From Desulfuromonadales bacterium C00003107 (GTDB taxonomy: Bacteria; Desulfobacterota; Desulfuromonadia; Desulfuromonadales; Syntrophotaleaceae), in assembly GCA_001751225.1 (NCBI GenBank), contig MAXT01000034.1:21509-27653 (forward strand): DNA of 6,145 bases. Reading direction: 5' to 3'. The first letter of the stretch is position 1; each line of letters begins with the position of its first letter. Positions 5,697 through 6,145 of this stretch are shown here, in pieces. Both the position numbers and the translations under genes were made by a program. The notes beneath the pieces were generated by a model. That model was not told the DNA's origin. It saw nothing but the letters and a program-made list of their open reading frames with translations, and made no database searches.

Positions 5697-5702
5697 CCTC
5701 CC
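5697..5702 (-). promoter_or_regulatory. Ribosome binding site of ompW, serving a GTG start
   Basis: GGGAGG on the minus strand, 5 nt before GTG 5691-5689 and only 3 nt before the overlapping out-of-frame ATG 5693-5691. The reading frame of OmpW demands GTG. Confidence 0.85.
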
Positions 5703-5730
5703 AAAACTTCCATCATCTTGTTGAACAAAA

Positions 5731-5753
5731 TGAAGCGACCCCTTGCCGCTTCA
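5731..5753 (-). promoter_or_regulatory. Hairpin in the ompW leader
   Basis: Perfect 7-bp inverted repeat TGAAGCG/CGCTTCA (5747-5753 with 5731-5737) with a 9-nt loop. On the mRNA the loop reads GCAAGGGGU, which resembles a Shine-Dalgarno, and the stem is followed by AUUUUGUU. It lies 39-62 nt upstream of the GTG. It could be a weak attenuator, a protein site or an sRNA target; which is not decidable here. Confidence 0.5.
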
Positions 5754-5819
5754 CAAAACAGTCTTCTATCGAAATTTTCACTTTGCGCTAACCCTGTTCT
5801 GCCAGCACAACCAGAGAAG

Positions 5820-5849
5820 CTAATAGCAGTTTTTCTGGCGGACTGTCAA
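5820..5849 (-). promoter_or_regulatory. Sigma-70-type promoter of ompW
   Basis: Perfect TTGACA on the minus strand (5849-5844), an 18-nt spacer and TATTAG (5825-5820), with TG at 5828-5827 forming an extended -10. A CCTTTTAAAGG palindrome (5851-5861) lies directly upstream of the -35. Predicted start is about 5813, leaving a leader of about 120 nt. Confidence 0.65.
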
Positions 5850-5944
5850 CCCTTTAAAAGGCCCGCCCAATCCTTAATGAGCAGCAAATAACGTCGGGAA
5901 TGGCTCCATCAGTAGAACCCTTTTTCCATAAGCCCTTAGACTCA

Positions 5945-6145
5945 TTAATCATTTCTTCCCACAGTCAAATCGAACTCGGCCCACACCGGACAATGATCCG
6001 ATGGACGTTCCATGGCACGAATATGGTAATCGATTCCGACACCACTGCAGCAATCTGCCAAAGAATGACTGACTAATAACAGATCAATACGCAAACCCCG
6101 TTTAGGCTCTCGGTCAAATCCGCGGCTACGATAGTCAAACCAGCT
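5945..6145 (-). CDS. xth: Exodeoxyribonuclease III C-terminal fragment, cut by window edge
   Basis: The last 66 residues of an Xth-type AP endonuclease / 3'-5' exonuclease of base-excision repair; the 5' three-quarters of the gene (about 268 residues in E. coli) lie beyond base 6145. The visible chain starts [10 protein letters not shown] and contains GLRIDLLL (17-24), [14 protein letters not shown] (38-51) and CPVW. Asp21 and His51 are spaced 30, exactly like E. coli D229 and the catalytic H259. D50 matches D258, so the active-site end is intact. Relative to E. coli there is a two-residue insertion before RGLRID. The C-terminus runs about 10 residues past PVW. Stop is TAA at 5947-5945. No strong terminator is visible between this stop and the ompW promoter about 100 bp downstream, so readthrough into ompW cannot be excluded. 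Confidence 0.95.
   Translation of the reverse strand, partial: SWFDYRSRGFDREPKRGLRIDLLLVSHSLADCCSGVGIDYHIRAMERPSDHCPVWAEFDLTVGRND

Noticed and set aside
5851..5861. CCTTTTAAAGG palindrome upstream of the ompW -35 as a regulator site
   Set aside because: Very short and AT-centred; it may simply be an upstream AT element. Not enough to name a regulator.
1..6145. CRISPR arrays, tRNA/rRNA genes, insertion sequences or phage genes
   Set aside because: I looked for spaced direct repeats, cloverleaf-like segments and transposase motifs and found none. The only tandem repeats are the coding TSP3 units and the 11-bp repeat at 4941-4968.

Overview
The window looks like ordinary chromosome of a Gram-negative bacterium. 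The best fit is a deltaproteobacterium of the Desulfuromonadia (Geobacter, Desulfuromonas or Pelobacter-like). Three things suggest this: a DUF6178 protein, a family I associate mainly with that group; a 66-residue cold-shock protein beginning [10 protein letters not shown]; and two outer-membrane barrels, one OmpA/OprF-like with thrombospondin type-3 repeats and one OmpW-like. The assignment is from recall of protein style, not from a search.

Layout. 1-732 (+): 3' part of a 23S rRNA uracil-C5 methyltransferase (RlmD/RumA family), cut by the left edge. 837-866: terminator of the convergent cold-shock gene. 893-1093 (-): cold-shock protein, with a leader of about 200 nt and a promoter with a perfect -10 at 1301-1306. 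1337-3025 (-): DUF6178 protein of unknown function with its own promoter at 3072-3100. 3101-3327: gene-poor spacer. 3328-3355: extended -10 promoter driving 3407-4684 (+), an OmpA-family porin-like protein that ends at a strong terminator (4704-4740). 4741-5001: spacer with no convincing gene. 5002-5032: terminator of 5053-5691 (-), an OmpW-family protein with a GTG start, a leader hairpin and a consensus -35 promoter. 5945-6145 (-): C-terminal end of exodeoxyribonuclease III, cut by the right edge.

The complete genes each appear to be their own transcription unit, with recognisable promoters and, for three of them, terminators. There is no operon that couples their functions. Two themes recur: RNA handling (rRNA methylation, cold-shock RNA chaperone) and cell envelope (OmpA-like peptidoglycan anchor, OmpW-like small-molecule barrel). 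DNA repair is represented by the Xth fragment. I see no mobile element, CRISPR array, tRNA, rRNA or phage gene, and no clear sign of a new multi-gene system. The most interesting material is regulatory: the cold-shock leader has mutually exclusive base-pairing options, and the ompW leader has a hairpin with a Shine-Dalgarno-like loop and a start-stop AUGUGA at the initiation site. The DUF6178 gene is the real unknown among the proteins.
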